Origin: Actinomycetes bacterium
GTDB taxonomy: Bacteria; Actinomycetota; Acidimicrobiia; Acidimicrobiales; Acidimicrobilacustridaceae
NCBI GenBank assembly: GCA_029782025.1
Contig: JAKOVR010000133.1
Coordinates: forward strand, 1 to 35,943
DNA: 35,943 bases
Direction of reading: 5' to 3'
Made by a program: the position numbers and the translations under genes. Position 1 is the stretch's first letter, and every line of letters begins with the position of its first letter. This document shows positions 7,797 to 14,978 of the stretch, piece after piece. The notes under the pieces are model-generated. The model was not told the origin of the DNA. It was given only the letters and a program-made list of their open reading frames with translations, and did no database searches.

Positions 7797-8993
7797 TCAG
7801 TTCATCTTGGGCATGTCGCCCACGACACCCTCGACGAACGCCTTGTTCTTGTCCTCGATGGTGGCGTAGTCGGCGGGGACACCGGCCGGGAACAGCTCGC
7901 TACCGTCCTGGGCCTTGATCGGGCCCTTGAAGGGCGAGCCGTCAGCGCCGGAGATCTCCTTCTTGGCCTTCTCGATGAGCGCCTTGGTGTCGTCGGAGAC
8001 CGACGGGCCGTACTTGGACTGGACGAAGGGGTTGGTGCCGGTCTTGTAGCCGACCCGGTAGTTGGCGTTGTACTTGGAACCGGGGAACTTGCCGTCCTTG
8101 GCCGTCTTCACGATGTCGACGTACAGGTCGTCCCACTTCCACTCCGAGCCGGTGAGCCAGCCCTTGGGGGCGAGGGTCGAGGCGTCGGCGTGGTAGCCGA
8201 CCACCGAGATGCCGGCGGACTCGGCTTCCTTGGTGACCGTGGAGGTGCAGTCCTGGTGCTGGGTGATGACGTCGACGCCCTGGCTGATGAGGCTCTTGGC
8301 CGCCTCGGCCTGCTTGGCCGGGTCGCACCAGTTCGACGTGTTCACGACGTAGGTCTTGGCGTCCTTGTTCACCGACTTGGCGCCCAGCTCGAAGCTGTTG
8401 ATGTTGGCGATCGTCTGGGGGATCGGGAAGGCGTAGACGTAGCCGAGCTTGTTCGACTTGGTCGCCTTCCCCGCCGCGATGCCGGCCAGGTACACGGGCT
8501 CGTACACGGTGCCGAAGTAGGTGCCCATGTTCGAGGCCACCGTGCCCTTGATCAGGTTGCCCTGCTGCACGACCACCACGTCGGGGTGGGCGGCGGCGAC
8601 CTTGGTGGCCGGGTCGAGGTGACCGTACGAGGTGGCGAAGATGATCTTGGCCCCCTTGTCGATCATCTGCTCCATCACCCGCACGGCCTCGTCGGTCTCG
8701 GGCACGTTCTCCGCCGTCAGCACCTCGATGCCGGGCACGCCGGCCTTGACGGCCTGGCTGCCCTGGTAGGCGGCCTGGTTGTAGCCGTAGTCGTCCTTGG
8801 GCCCGACGAAGATGAAGCCCACCTTCGTGCTGCCGGCACCGGGGGCGCCGGCGCCGGTGGCCGGCGTCGAGCCGCCCGAGCCCGATGCCGCCTTCTCGGC
8901 CGGCGTCTGGTTGCTGCCGCAGGCGCCGGCCACCATGGCGAGCCCGGCGAGGGCGATCAGGGCGCGCGACGGCCTGGGGGTTCTGCTGGACAT
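7797..8993 (-). CDS. BMP-family ABC transporter substrate-binding lipoprotein
   Basis: Protein of 398 residues with a lipoprotein signal (MSSRTPRPSRALIALAGLAM then VAGAC; Cys at about 25). The lipobox is slightly atypical, with A at -3. A low-complexity Gly/Ser/Ala linker leads into the BMP/PnrA fold beginning STKVGFIFVGPKDDYGYN. This family binds nucleosides, purines and related nitrogen compounds for import. The start has a strong AAGGAG eight to nine bases upstream. It follows two permeases and an ATPase, and precedes two hydrolases and an amidase, so its ligand is likely the substrate of those enzymes. The 43-base gap before it, rather than an overlap, contains a G-rich tract and may allow separate regulation. 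Confidence 0.9.
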   Translation of the reverse strand: MSSRTPRPSRALIALAGLAMVAGACGSNQTPAEKAASGSGGSTPATGAGAPGAGSTKVGFIFVGPKDDYGYNQAAYQGSQAVKAGVPGIEVLTAENVPETDEAVRVMEQMIDKGAKIIFATSYGHLDPATKVAAAHPDVVVVQQGNLIKGTVASNMGTYFGTVYEPVYLAGIAAGKATKSNKLGYVYAFPIPQTIANINSFELGAKSVNKDAKTYVVNTSNWCDPAKQAEAAKSLISQGVDVITQHQDCTSTVTKEAESAGISVVGYHADASTLAPKGWLTGSEWKWDDLYVDIVKTAKDGKFPGSKYNANYRVGYKTGTNPFVQSKYGPSVSDDTKALIEKAKKEISGADGSPFKGPIKAQDGSELFPAGVPADYATIEDKNKAFVEGVVGDMPKMN

Positions 8994-9008
8994 GGATCTC
9001 CTTAGGTC

Positions 9009-9036
9009 GGGAGGGTTGGGGTTGGGGGGGTTGGGG
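9009..9036 (+). other. Putative G-quadruplex tract between permease and binding-protein genes
   Basis: Five runs of three to seven G separated by A or TT (GGG-A-GGG-TT-GGGG-TT-G7-TT-GGGG) fit the standard four-tract quadruplex pattern. The G-rich strand is the template strand of the minus-strand operon, so the mRNA is C-rich here. It fills nearly all of the gap between the stop at 9037 and the binding-protein start at 8993. Confidence 0.55.
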
Positions 9037-9960
9037 TCAGGTGACGGCGCTGCCCTCGAAGACCTTCTGGAGGCCTTCGGGGGGCTGGGCCGACTCGCGC
9101 TTGCCGAGCAGCACCAGCACCACGATGGTGAGGAGGTACGGCACGGCGTCGAGGGCGAACTGGTTGACGGAGTAGCCCCGGGCCTGGAGGGCGGGGGCGA
9201 GGGCGAGGGCCGCGCCGAAGAGCAGCGACCCGCCGGCCACCTTGATCGGGTGACGGCCGGCGAAGATCACGACGGCGACGGCGATGAAGCCGCGCCCCTG
9301 GGTCATGTTCTCGAACCAGGCGTTGGTGTAGGCGGTGGAGAGCTGGGCGCCCCCGAGGCCGCCGAGGCAGCCGCCGGCGACCACGGCCAGGTACTGCACC
9401 GGCTTGACCCGGTAGCCGTAGGTGGCCAGCACCTCGGAGCGCTCCCCCGCGGCCCGCAGCACCACGCCCCACCGGGAGCGGAACAGCAGCCACCACAGGG
9501 CGGGCACCAGGGCGTAGGCCAGATAGGTGAGGACGGTCTGCTCGAAGAAGATCTCGCCGAGGAACGGCAGCGACGAGAGGCCGGGCACGGCGACGGGCTG
9601 GAAGGCGTCGATGTCGGCCTTGACGTACGCCACCCCGAACAGCGACGTCACGCCGAGGGCGAGGAAGAGCAGCACCAGCCCGGTGGCCAGCTGGTTGGTG
9701 CGCCGGTTGAGCACGAAGTAGGCGTGGAGGAGGGCGAGCGCCCCGCCGGCGGCGGCGCCGGCGGCGACCCCCACCCAGGTGTTGCCGGTGATGGAGGCCA
9801 CGGCGTAGCCCGTCATCGCCCCCATCAGCATGTTGCCCTCGGTGCCGAGGTTCACCACGCCGGCCCGTTCGCAGATGGTCTCGCCGAGGGCGGCGAAGAG
9901 GATGGAGGTGCCACCCCGCACGCCGCCGGTGAGGACCTCGGCCAGGAGCGTGCCGCTCAT
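9037..9960 (-). CDS. ABC transporter permease (BMP/nucleoside type), second subunit
   Basis: Membrane protein of 307 residues with about eight to nine hydrophobic segments. It belongs to the branched-chain/ribose-type permease family. The conserved start region is LGETICERAGVVNLGTEGNML, in which ERAGVVNLGTEG is typical of NupC/BmpD-like permeases. A cytoplasmic loop has RSRWGVVLRAAGER. It should pair with the permease upstream to form the channel. The ATG at 9960 overlaps the upstream stop by four bases (ATGA), indicating coupled translation. It ends 43 bases before the binding-protein start. Confidence 0.9.
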   Translation of the reverse strand: MSGTLLAEVLTGGVRGGTSILFAALGETICERAGVVNLGTEGNMLMGAMTGYAVASITGNTWVGVAAGAAAGGALALLHAYFVLNRRTNQLATGLVLLFLALGVTSLFGVAYVKADIDAFQPVAVPGLSSLPFLGEIFFEQTVLTYLAYALVPALWWLLFRSRWGVVLRAAGERSEVLATYGYRVKPVQYLAVVAGGCLGGLGGAQLSTAYTNAWFENMTQGRGFIAVAVVIFAGRHPIKVAGGSLLFGAALALAPALQARGYSVNQFALDAVPYLLTIVVLVLLGKRESAQPPEGLQKVFEGSAVT

Positions 9961-11084
9961 GCCGCCACCGCCTTCCGCTTGGTGGAGAAGCCGAACACGG
10001 CGAGCAGCAGGAGGCCCATGAGGACGTTCACCGACGCGGCCGGCAGGTTGGACTCGAGCTGCAGGCTGTCGCCGCCGATCACCACGGCCGACAGCAGCAG
10101 CGCCGCGCCGACCACCCCGAGGGGCTTGTGGCGGGCCAGCCAGCTGGCCAGGAACCCGACGTAGCCGTAGCCCACGAGGAACCCGGGTCGCAGCTTGAAC
10201 TCGGTGCCGGCCAGCTGGGCGTAGCCCCCGATGCCGGCCAGGGCGCCGCCGAGGGCCATGGCCCCGATGAGGAGGAGCCCGACCCGCAGGCCGGCCCGGT
10301 GGGCCGCCTCGGGGTTGCCGCCCACGACGGCCAGCCGGAAGCCGAACGAGGTCTTCTTGAACAGGACGTACACGAGCACGGCCAGCACGAGGGCGATCAC
10401 GATGCCGGCGTGGATGCGGCTCTGCCCGACCAGCGGAAGGCGGTCGGCCACGGGCAGCGCCGGGGTGGCGGGTTGGCCCGATCCGTTGCGGTCCTTCCAG
10501 GCGTCGTAGATCAGGTAGAGCATCAGGTCGACGGCCAGGTAGTTCATGAGCAGCGTGGTGACGCTCTCGTTGATGTCGACGTAGACCCGGAGCACGGCGG
10601 CGAGGGCCGACCACGCCGCGCCGGCCAGCGCGGCGGCGAGGATCATGAGCACGGTGACGAGGACCGGGCTGGCCGTGTCCCCGAGGCCGAGGGCCACGCC
10701 GGCGGCCGCCACGCCGCCGATCACGAGCTGGCCCTCGCCGCCGACGTTGATGAGCCCGGCCCGGGCCGGCACGCTCACAGCCAGGGCGGCGAGGATGATC
10801 GGCGTGCCCCGGATCAGGATCTCGCCCACCTGCTTCCAGGACGTGACCGAGCTCAGCATCTCCCGGTAGGCGGCCACCGGGTCGGCCCCCTTGGCCTTCA
10901 TGAACACGGCGAAGACCACGAGCGCGCCGCCCAGGGCGGCGGCGGTACGGCCCAGCCCGACGAGGCGGGCGGACCACGGCGACGGCGCGGCGGTCGGCGG
11001 CGGGGATGCGGCGGTCGCGCCGTCCGGCGCCGGGGCGGCGGGCGCGGTGGCTTCCACCGCGTCGGGATCGAGCAGCGTCGTCAT
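9957..11084 (-). CDS. ABC transporter permease (BMP/nucleoside type), first subunit
   Basis: Membrane protein of 375 residues. The first 50 or so residues are an Ala/Pro-rich cytoplasmic tail, followed by about nine hydrophobic segments. The motif [17 protein letters not shown] is typical of this permease family, and the loop [18 protein letters not shown] fits the coupling helix that touches the ATPase. The ATG at 11084 is preceded by GAGGAGG and overlaps the ATPase stop by four bases. Together with the next permease, the ATPase and the BMP lipoprotein it completes an importer. Confidence 0.9.
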   Translation of the reverse strand: MTTLLDPDAVEATAPAAPAPDGATAASPPPTAAPSPWSARLVGLGRTAAALGGALVVFAVFMKAKGADPVAAYREMLSSVTSWKQVGEILIRGTPIILAALAVSVPARAGLINVGGEGQLVIGGVAAAGVALGLGDTASPVLVTVLMILAAALAGAAWSALAAVLRVYVDINESVTTLLMNYLAVDLMLYLIYDAWKDRNGSGQPATPALPVADRLPLVGQSRIHAGIVIALVLAVLVYVLFKKTSFGFRLAVVGGNPEAAHRAGLRVGLLLIGAMALGGALAGIGGYAQLAGTEFKLRPGFLVGYGYVGFLASWLARHKPLGVVGAALLLSAVVIGGDSLQLESNLPAASVNVLMGLLLLAVFGFSTKRKAVAA

Positions 11085-12607
11085 GCCACGGCCTCCTCGG
11101 CGGAGCGGTGACCGGAGAGCATCAGCTGGCCGATCTCGTACACGTCGGTCTCGCCCGGGGTCACCGTGCCGGCGATGCGCCCGTGGTGCAGCACCACGAT
11201 CCGGTCGGAGAGCTCGAGGAGCTCGTCGAGGTTCTCGGAGATGAGCAGCACGCCGGCCCCGCCGTCGCGCTGCTCGAGGAGCAGCTCCTGGGTGCGCCGG
11301 GTGGTGGCCACGTCGAGGCCACGGCACGGGTAGGCGGCCACCACCAGCCGGCGTTGGGCGCCGAGGGCCCGCACCAACATCACCCGTTGGATGTTGCCGC
11401 CGGACAGGTTGGCCACGACCCGTTCCGGGGCCGCCATGTTGAGGGCGGTGTGGCCGGTCAGGGCCATCACATCGTCCCGCAGGCGCTTCCAGTCGATGCC
11501 GAGACCCTTCCGATAGGCCGGCAGGTCGGTCAGCGCCATGTGCTCGAGGATGGTGAGACCGGGGACGACGGCGTCCTCCACCGGGTCTTCGGGGATGTTC
11601 ACCGCGCCCGCATGGATGGCGCTGAGCGGGTGGTGGTGCACGTCGGTGCCGGCGATGCGCACCGTGCCCCCACCCGGCTTGAGGAGGCCGAGGGCCACCT
11701 CGACCAGCTCGCGCTGGCCGTTGCCCGACACGCCGGCCACGCCCACCAGCTCCCCGGCCGCCACCGTGAGGTCCACGTGGTCGAGGGCGAGGTGGCGGTG
11801 GTGCTTGACCGTCACGTTGGCCAGCTCGAGGGCCGGCGGCCGGCCGGCCGGGATCGGCGCCCGCTCGGCCGGCAACGGCGGCACCGACATCCCGACCATG
11901 GCCTCGATCAGCTCGGCGTCGGTGAAGTCGGCCACCCGCTCGTTGTCGAGGATCCCGTGGCCGCCCCGCATCACCGACACCCGGTCGCAGATGGCCCGGG
12001 TCTCGTGGAGCTTGTGGCTGATCATCACCACCGACAGGCCCTCGTTGCGCAGGAGGTCGAGCCCCTCGAAGAGGCGGTCGACCTCCTGGGGGGCGAGCAC
12101 GCTGGTGGGCTCGTCGAGGATCACCAGCCGGGCGCCGGCCAGCAGCACCTTGAGGATCTCGACCCGCTGGCGCTCGCCGATGCTGAGGGACGACACCCGG
12201 GCCGTCGGCGAGGCCTCCAGCCCGAACTGCTCGGCCGCCTCGCCGATGCGCCGGCCGAGCGCCTTGCGGTCCAGCGTCGGGCCCCGGTCGTCGAGGGCCA
12301 GGGCGATGTTCTCGGTGACGGTGAGCGCCGGGATGAGGCGCATGTCCTGGAACACCATGCCGATGCCGAGGGCCCGGGCGTCGCCCGGCGAGTGGATGGT
12401 GACCGCCTTGCCGTCCACCTCGATGGTGCCCTCGTGGGCGGGGTGCACGCCGTAGACGACCTTCATGAGCGTGCTCTTGCCCGCGCCGTTCTCACCCAGC
12501 AGGGCGTGGACCTCGCCGTGGCCCACCGTGAGGTCCACGTGGTCGTTGGCCACGAGGTCGCCGAAGCGGCGCACGATGCCGCGGGCGGCGAGCAGCGGCG
12601 CGCTCAT
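11081..12607 (-). CDS. ABC transporter ATPase with two nucleotide-binding domains (BMP/nucleoside type)
   Basis: Protein of 508 residues with two tandem ATPase domains. The first has Walker [10 protein letters not shown], signature LSIGERQR and Walker [10 protein letters not shown]. The second has the degenerate Walker [11 protein letters not shown], signature LSGGNIQR, and [12 protein letters not shown] in place of a standard Walker B. This one-good, one-degenerate pattern is normal for RbsA/NupA-type ATPases. It powers the importer formed by the next three genes. The ATG at 12607 follows GGGGGAG and overlaps the stop of a nine-codon mini-ORF, which itself overlaps the GntR stop. Confidence 0.92.
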   Translation of the reverse strand: MSAPLLAARGIVRRFGDLVANDHVDLTVGHGEVHALLGENGAGKSTLMKVVYGVHPAHEGTIEVDGKAVTIHSPGDARALGIGMVFQDMRLIPALTVTENIALALDDRGPTLDRKALGRRIGEAAEQFGLEASPTARVSSLSIGERQRVEILKVLLAGARLVILDEPTSVLAPQEVDRLFEGLDLLRNEGLSVVMISHKLHETRAICDRVSVMRGGHGILDNERVADFTDAELIEAMVGMSVPPLPAERAPIPAGRPPALELANVTVKHHRHLALDHVDLTVAAGELVGVAGVSGNGQRELVEVALGLLKPGGGTVRIAGTDVHHHPLSAIHAGAVNIPEDPVEDAVVPGLTILEHMALTDLPAYRKGLGIDWKRLRDDVMALTGHTALNMAAPERVVANLSGGNIQRVMLVRALGAQRRLVVAAYPCRGLDVATTRRTQELLLEQRDGGAGVLLISENLDELLELSDRIVVLHHGRIAGTVTPGETDVYEIGQLMLSGHRSAEEAVA

Positions 12608-12651
12608 CGGGCTCCCCCGGTCGCCGGGCTCATCGGGCTCCCCCGGTCGCC
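12603..12651. repeat. 26-bp tandem duplication at the regulator/ATPase junction
   Basis: A 23-base block (12603-12625) is repeated exactly at 12629-12651, a period of 26 bases. On the minus strand each copy carries a purine-rich ribosome site GGGGGAG, then cccg and ATGAG. Because 26 is not a multiple of three, the duplication creates a second coupled start instead of extending either gene. Confidence 0.85.
12604..12633 (-). other. Nine-codon mini-ORF coupling the regulator to the ATPase
   Basis: The upstream copy of the duplicated start region opens a mini-[13 protein letters not shown]. Its ATG overlaps the GntR stop (ATGA), and its own TGA overlaps the ATPase ATG (ATGA). Ribosomes could therefore pass from the regulator to the mini-ORF to the ATPase by two re-initiation steps. 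Translation is not proven. Confidence 0.4.
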
Positions 12652-13379
12652 ATGCGGGCCACCACGCGGGCCACCCGCTCCTCCACCACGGCCAGGCTGC
12701 GGTCGACGTGGGCGGTGAAGGCCGCTTCGGCCTCCACGATCCGCCCGGCCAGCACGGCCTCGAGGATGTGGAGGTGCTCCTCCACCGTGGCCGGCACCCG
12801 GGCCGGCTCGAGGAAGTCCTGCATCCGCACCAGCCGGATGCGCTCGTTGACCTGCTGGAGCAGCTCGGCCAGGAGCGGATTCCCGGCCGCCTCGGCCAGG
12901 CGCACGTGGAAGTCCTCGTCGAGGAGCACGAAGCTCGGGTCGGCGCCGTCGTCGTCCCCGTCGCCGTCGGTCCGGTCGTCCCCGATGGCCAGCCACTCGG
13001 CGTGGAGCGCCTCGATGGTGGCGAGGTCGTGGGAGCCGCCGACCCGGGCCGGCCGGTGCAGGGCCTGGAGCTCGAGGCCGATGCGCACCTCGTAGCAGTG
13101 CCGGATCGCCGCGGCATCCGGGACGGTCGGCAGGTACCCGCCGTCGGGGGCCTTGGCCACGAGCCCCTCGGCGTGGAGGCGGGTGAGCGCCTCCCGGATG
13201 GGCGTGCGGCTCACGCCGATGGCGGCGGCGAGGCGCTCCTCGGCCAGGCGCCGGTTCAGGCCGAACTCGCCCTGGAGGAGGCGGTGCTTCAGCTCGGCAT
13301 AGGCCTGCTCACGGCGGAGCGGGCCCGCCGTGACGGGGTCCGGGCCTGTATCCCGGCCTGTATACATGCAGCGCAGCAT
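12630..13379 (-). CDS. GntR-family transcriptional regulator, FCD type
   Basis: Protein of 249 residues. The N-terminal winged helix-turn-helix covers about residues 25-85 ([24 protein letters not shown]), followed by an all-helical FCD ligand domain with likely metal or ligand residues in [15 protein letters not shown] and [11 protein letters not shown] regulators usually sense small carboxylates or amides and repress their own operon. As first gene of the transporter/hydrolase operon it is the natural local regulator. Two starts are possible, at 13379 and 13367; neither has a clear ribosome site. A perfect TGTATACA palindrome overlaps the first codons and is a good self-regulatory operator. 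Confidence 0.9.
   Translation of the reverse strand: MLRCMYTGRDTGPDPVTAGPLRREQAYAELKHRLLQGEFGLNRRLAEERLAAAIGVSRTPIREALTRLHAEGLVAKAPDGGYLPTVPDAAAIRHCYEVRIGLELQALHRPARVGGSHDLATIEALHAEWLAIGDDRTDGDGDDDGADPSFVLLDEDFHVRLAEAAGNPLLAELLQQVNERIRLVRMQDFLEPARVPATVEEHLHILEAVLAGRIVEAEAAFTAHVDRSLAVVEERVARVVARMATGGAR
13359..13366. promoter_or_regulatory. Candidate GntR operator
   Basis: TGTATACA is a perfect 8-bp palindrome at the start of the GntR gene. Many FCD-type GntR proteins bind sites built on GTATAC or GTnnAC cores. Its position at the likely transcript start would allow autorepression of the whole operon. Confidence 0.4.
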
Positions 13380-13411
13380 GCAGAACCGGTGTTGCCGGAC
13401 CGTTCCCCCGC

Positions 13412-13427
13412 TGTTGCCGTCGCAACA
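13412..13427. promoter_or_regulatory. Inverted repeat upstream of the GntR gene
   Basis: TGTTGC-CGTC-GCAACA forms 6-base arms with a 4-base centre, about 35-50 bases upstream of the GntR start. A related GTTGC occurs at 13391. It could be part of the promoter control or a second operator; nothing in the sequence decides this. Confidence 0.3.
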
Positions 13428-13493
13428 CAGTCGGCTGTACGACCGGTGACCCGTTGCTGTACGGGAGCTGGCCGGACCCGGGCCGGGGAGCGC

Positions 13494-13904
13494 CTACCGG
13501 TGGCCGTCGATGGCCCCGATCACCGACACGTGGGCCGACGTGATCCGCCACCCTTCCGGGAAGCGCACCCACGTCTGGGACTGGCGCCCGATGGACTGGT
13601 CGTCGGGGTAGCGGAACTCGCAGTTGACCGTGGCGACGTCGTCGCCGAAGGCGGTGACCTCCACGTGCGACACCACCCGGTCGGCGGGCACGGGCGGCGC
13701 CTCGGCCCGCCACAAGGCGATCTCGGCCCGGCTGTGCTGGATGTCCTCGATGCCGAAGCGCAGGGCCCGGTCGTCGTCCCAGAAGAACGCCGTGATCTCG
13801 TCGGCGTCACCCCGCACGAGGGCGGCTTCGTAGGCGTCGAACGACCCCCGCACCTCGACCACGACGTCGGCCTTGTTGATCTCGCTCGGCTCCATGCCCG
13901 CCAT
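13494..13904 (-). CDS. AtzH/HpxZ-like protein (DUF3225, SnoaL/NTF2 fold)
   Basis: Protein of 136 residues matching the DUF3225 pattern: FDAYEAALVRGDADEI, FWDDDRALRFG, then CEFRYPDDQSIGRQSQTWVRF and GWRITSAHVS. HpxZ belongs to oxalurate/allantoin catabolism operons, and AtzH is encoded with the AtzE amidase in cyanuric-acid degradation. Its presence next to an importer, a biuret-hydrolase-type enzyme and an amidase supports a ureide-nitrogen pathway for the locus. It lies 114 bases upstream of the GntR gene on the same strand and could be co-transcribed or have its own promoter. The ATG at 13904 is used; 13895 is an alternative. Confidence 0.8.
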   Translation of the reverse strand: MAGMEPSEINKADVVVEVRGSFDAYEAALVRGDADEITAFFWDDDRALRFGIEDIQHSRAEIALWRAEAPPVPADRVVSHVEVTAFGDDVATVNCEFRYPDDQSIGRQSQTWVRFPEGWRITSAHVSVIGAIDGHR

Positions 13905-13940
13905 TGTGGCAGGCCGACCGGCCCCACTCGCCGGCCGCCC

Positions 13941-14825
13941 CTAGCCCGTGAAGGCGGGAACGGCCGCGACCGGTGCCGAGGCCGACGACGTCGTCGTGCT
14001 CGTCGTGCTCGACGTCGAGGCCGTGGTCGTGGTCGGCACGAACGGGTCGACCGACGGATCGGTCCCGCCCTCGGTCACCTGCAGGCCGTAGGGCGGAGCG
14101 GCGTTGACCAGCACGCCAGGCCGGCACTCGACGGTCACGTCGGGGATCACCGCGCCGGCCTTCGCCGCGTGCAGCGTGTAGGTGCCGGGCGGGACGTTGG
14201 CCCAGACCACGCCGCCGTCGGCCGTCGTCTCCGTCAACGCGCGGTCGGGCCAGATCAGGCTGCCGGTCACGAGGTTGAAGTACACCGGCCCGTCGGCCGG
14301 GGGCGCCGCCGGTGCCGGCACCATCGAGACCGTGGCCCCGGGCTCCCCGTGGGTGCTGTACGGCCAGGTCCCGTACACGAACCCCCGGCGGGTGACGGTG
14401 GCGGCCACGGTGCAGTTGGCTGGGTCGGGGGTGACGCCGAGGACCCCGGCGAACCCGTCGAACAGCTGCTGGGTGGGCGACTGGAAGGTGACATCGGTGA
14501 GCCCGCCGACCGGCACGTCGAACACTTTGGTCTGGGTGACCGGCCGCCCAGGCACGATCAACTCGAAGCTGACCTGGTCGCCCACCGTCAGCCCGTCGAT
14601 GTGCCACGACCCGTCGGTCCCGGTGGTGGCGGTCAGCCCCGGCTGGCCCACCACCCGCACCGTGCCACCGTCGACCCGCCCGAACGGCGGCCCGAACGTG
14701 TCGGCGTAACCATCGGCGCTGACCGTGGGCCCGGCCGCGAACGCCGCTCCCGCACCGCCCGCCCCCGCCATCACGAGCAGCGCGACCGCGCTCGCCACCA
14801 CCGCCGTCGCTTCCGTCCGCCGCAC
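13941..14825 (-). CDS. Secreted protein with carboxypeptidase-regulatory/Cna-B-like domains
   Basis: Protein of 294 residues. The signal peptide runs RRTEATAVVASAVALLVMAG to about AAFAAG. Two beta-sandwich-like segments follow, each ending in a typical turn: DGSWHIDGLTVGDQVSFEL and ADGGVVWANVPPGTYTLHAAKAG. These resemble carboxypeptidase-regulatory or Cna-B domains found in extracellular structural proteins. A Thr/Ser-rich stretch (TTTTASTSSTTSTTT) comes near the C-terminus with no sorting motif or membrane helix after it. Cysteines in DPANCTV and VECRPG may form a disulfide. The GTG start at 14825 follows TACGCT by six bases and fits a leaderless transcript. Function is unknown. Confidence 0.7.
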   Translation of the reverse strand: MRRTEATAVVASAVALLVMAGAGGAGAAFAAGPTVSADGYADTFGPPFGRVDGGTVRVVGQPGLTATTGTDGSWHIDGLTVGDQVSFELIVPGRPVTQTKVFDVPVGGLTDVTFQSPTQQLFDGFAGVLGVTPDPANCTVAATVTRRGFVYGTWPYSTHGEPGATVSMVPAPAAPPADGPVYFNLVTGSLIWPDRALTETTADGGVVWANVPPGTYTLHAAKAGAVIPDVTVECRPGVLVNAAPPYGLQVTEGGTDPSVDPFVPTTTTASTSSTTSTTTSSASAPVAAVPAFTG

Positions 14826-14831
14826 GGCCGG

Positions 14832-14837
14832 AGCGTA
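14832..14837 (-). promoter_or_regulatory. -10 box of a leaderless transcript
   Basis: On the minus strand, TACGCT ends six bases before the GTG at 14825. It is one of seven such box/start pairs in the window. Confidence 0.45.
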
Positions 14838-14844
14838 CCCCTCG

Positions 14845-14893
14845 GTTTCCAGAAGGATCGCGGTTGCTGGGGACCCGCGATCCTTCTGGAAAC
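14845..14893. repeat. Family B palindrome, copy 1 (solo)
   Basis: Arms of 19 bases (gtttccagaaggatcgcgg and its complement) enclose an 11-base loop, ttgctggggac. Related copies lie at 28022 and 29052. It sits in the divergent gap between the secreted protein and the OYE/ETF operon, so it is unlikely to be simply a terminator. Confidence 0.88.
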
Positions 14894-14965
14894 TCGCTGA
14901 CCTCCGTGGAGCCCCGCCCACCTGACGGCCCGCGAGCGATTCGGCGGGGGGTGCAGGTGCCATGC

Positions 14966-14971
14966 GAGACT
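14966..14971 (+). promoter_or_regulatory. Weak -10 box of the OYE/ETF operon
   Basis: GAGACT keeps the key A2 and T6 of TAnnnT and ends seven bases before the ATG at 14979. No ribosome site is visible, so a leaderless start is likely. It is weaker than the other boxes in this window. Confidence 0.35.
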
Positions 14972-14978
14972 GCGCGCC

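Noticed and set aside
9009..9036. Telomere-like TTGGGG repeat
   Set aside because: It is one short irregular tract inside an operon, not a chromosome end.
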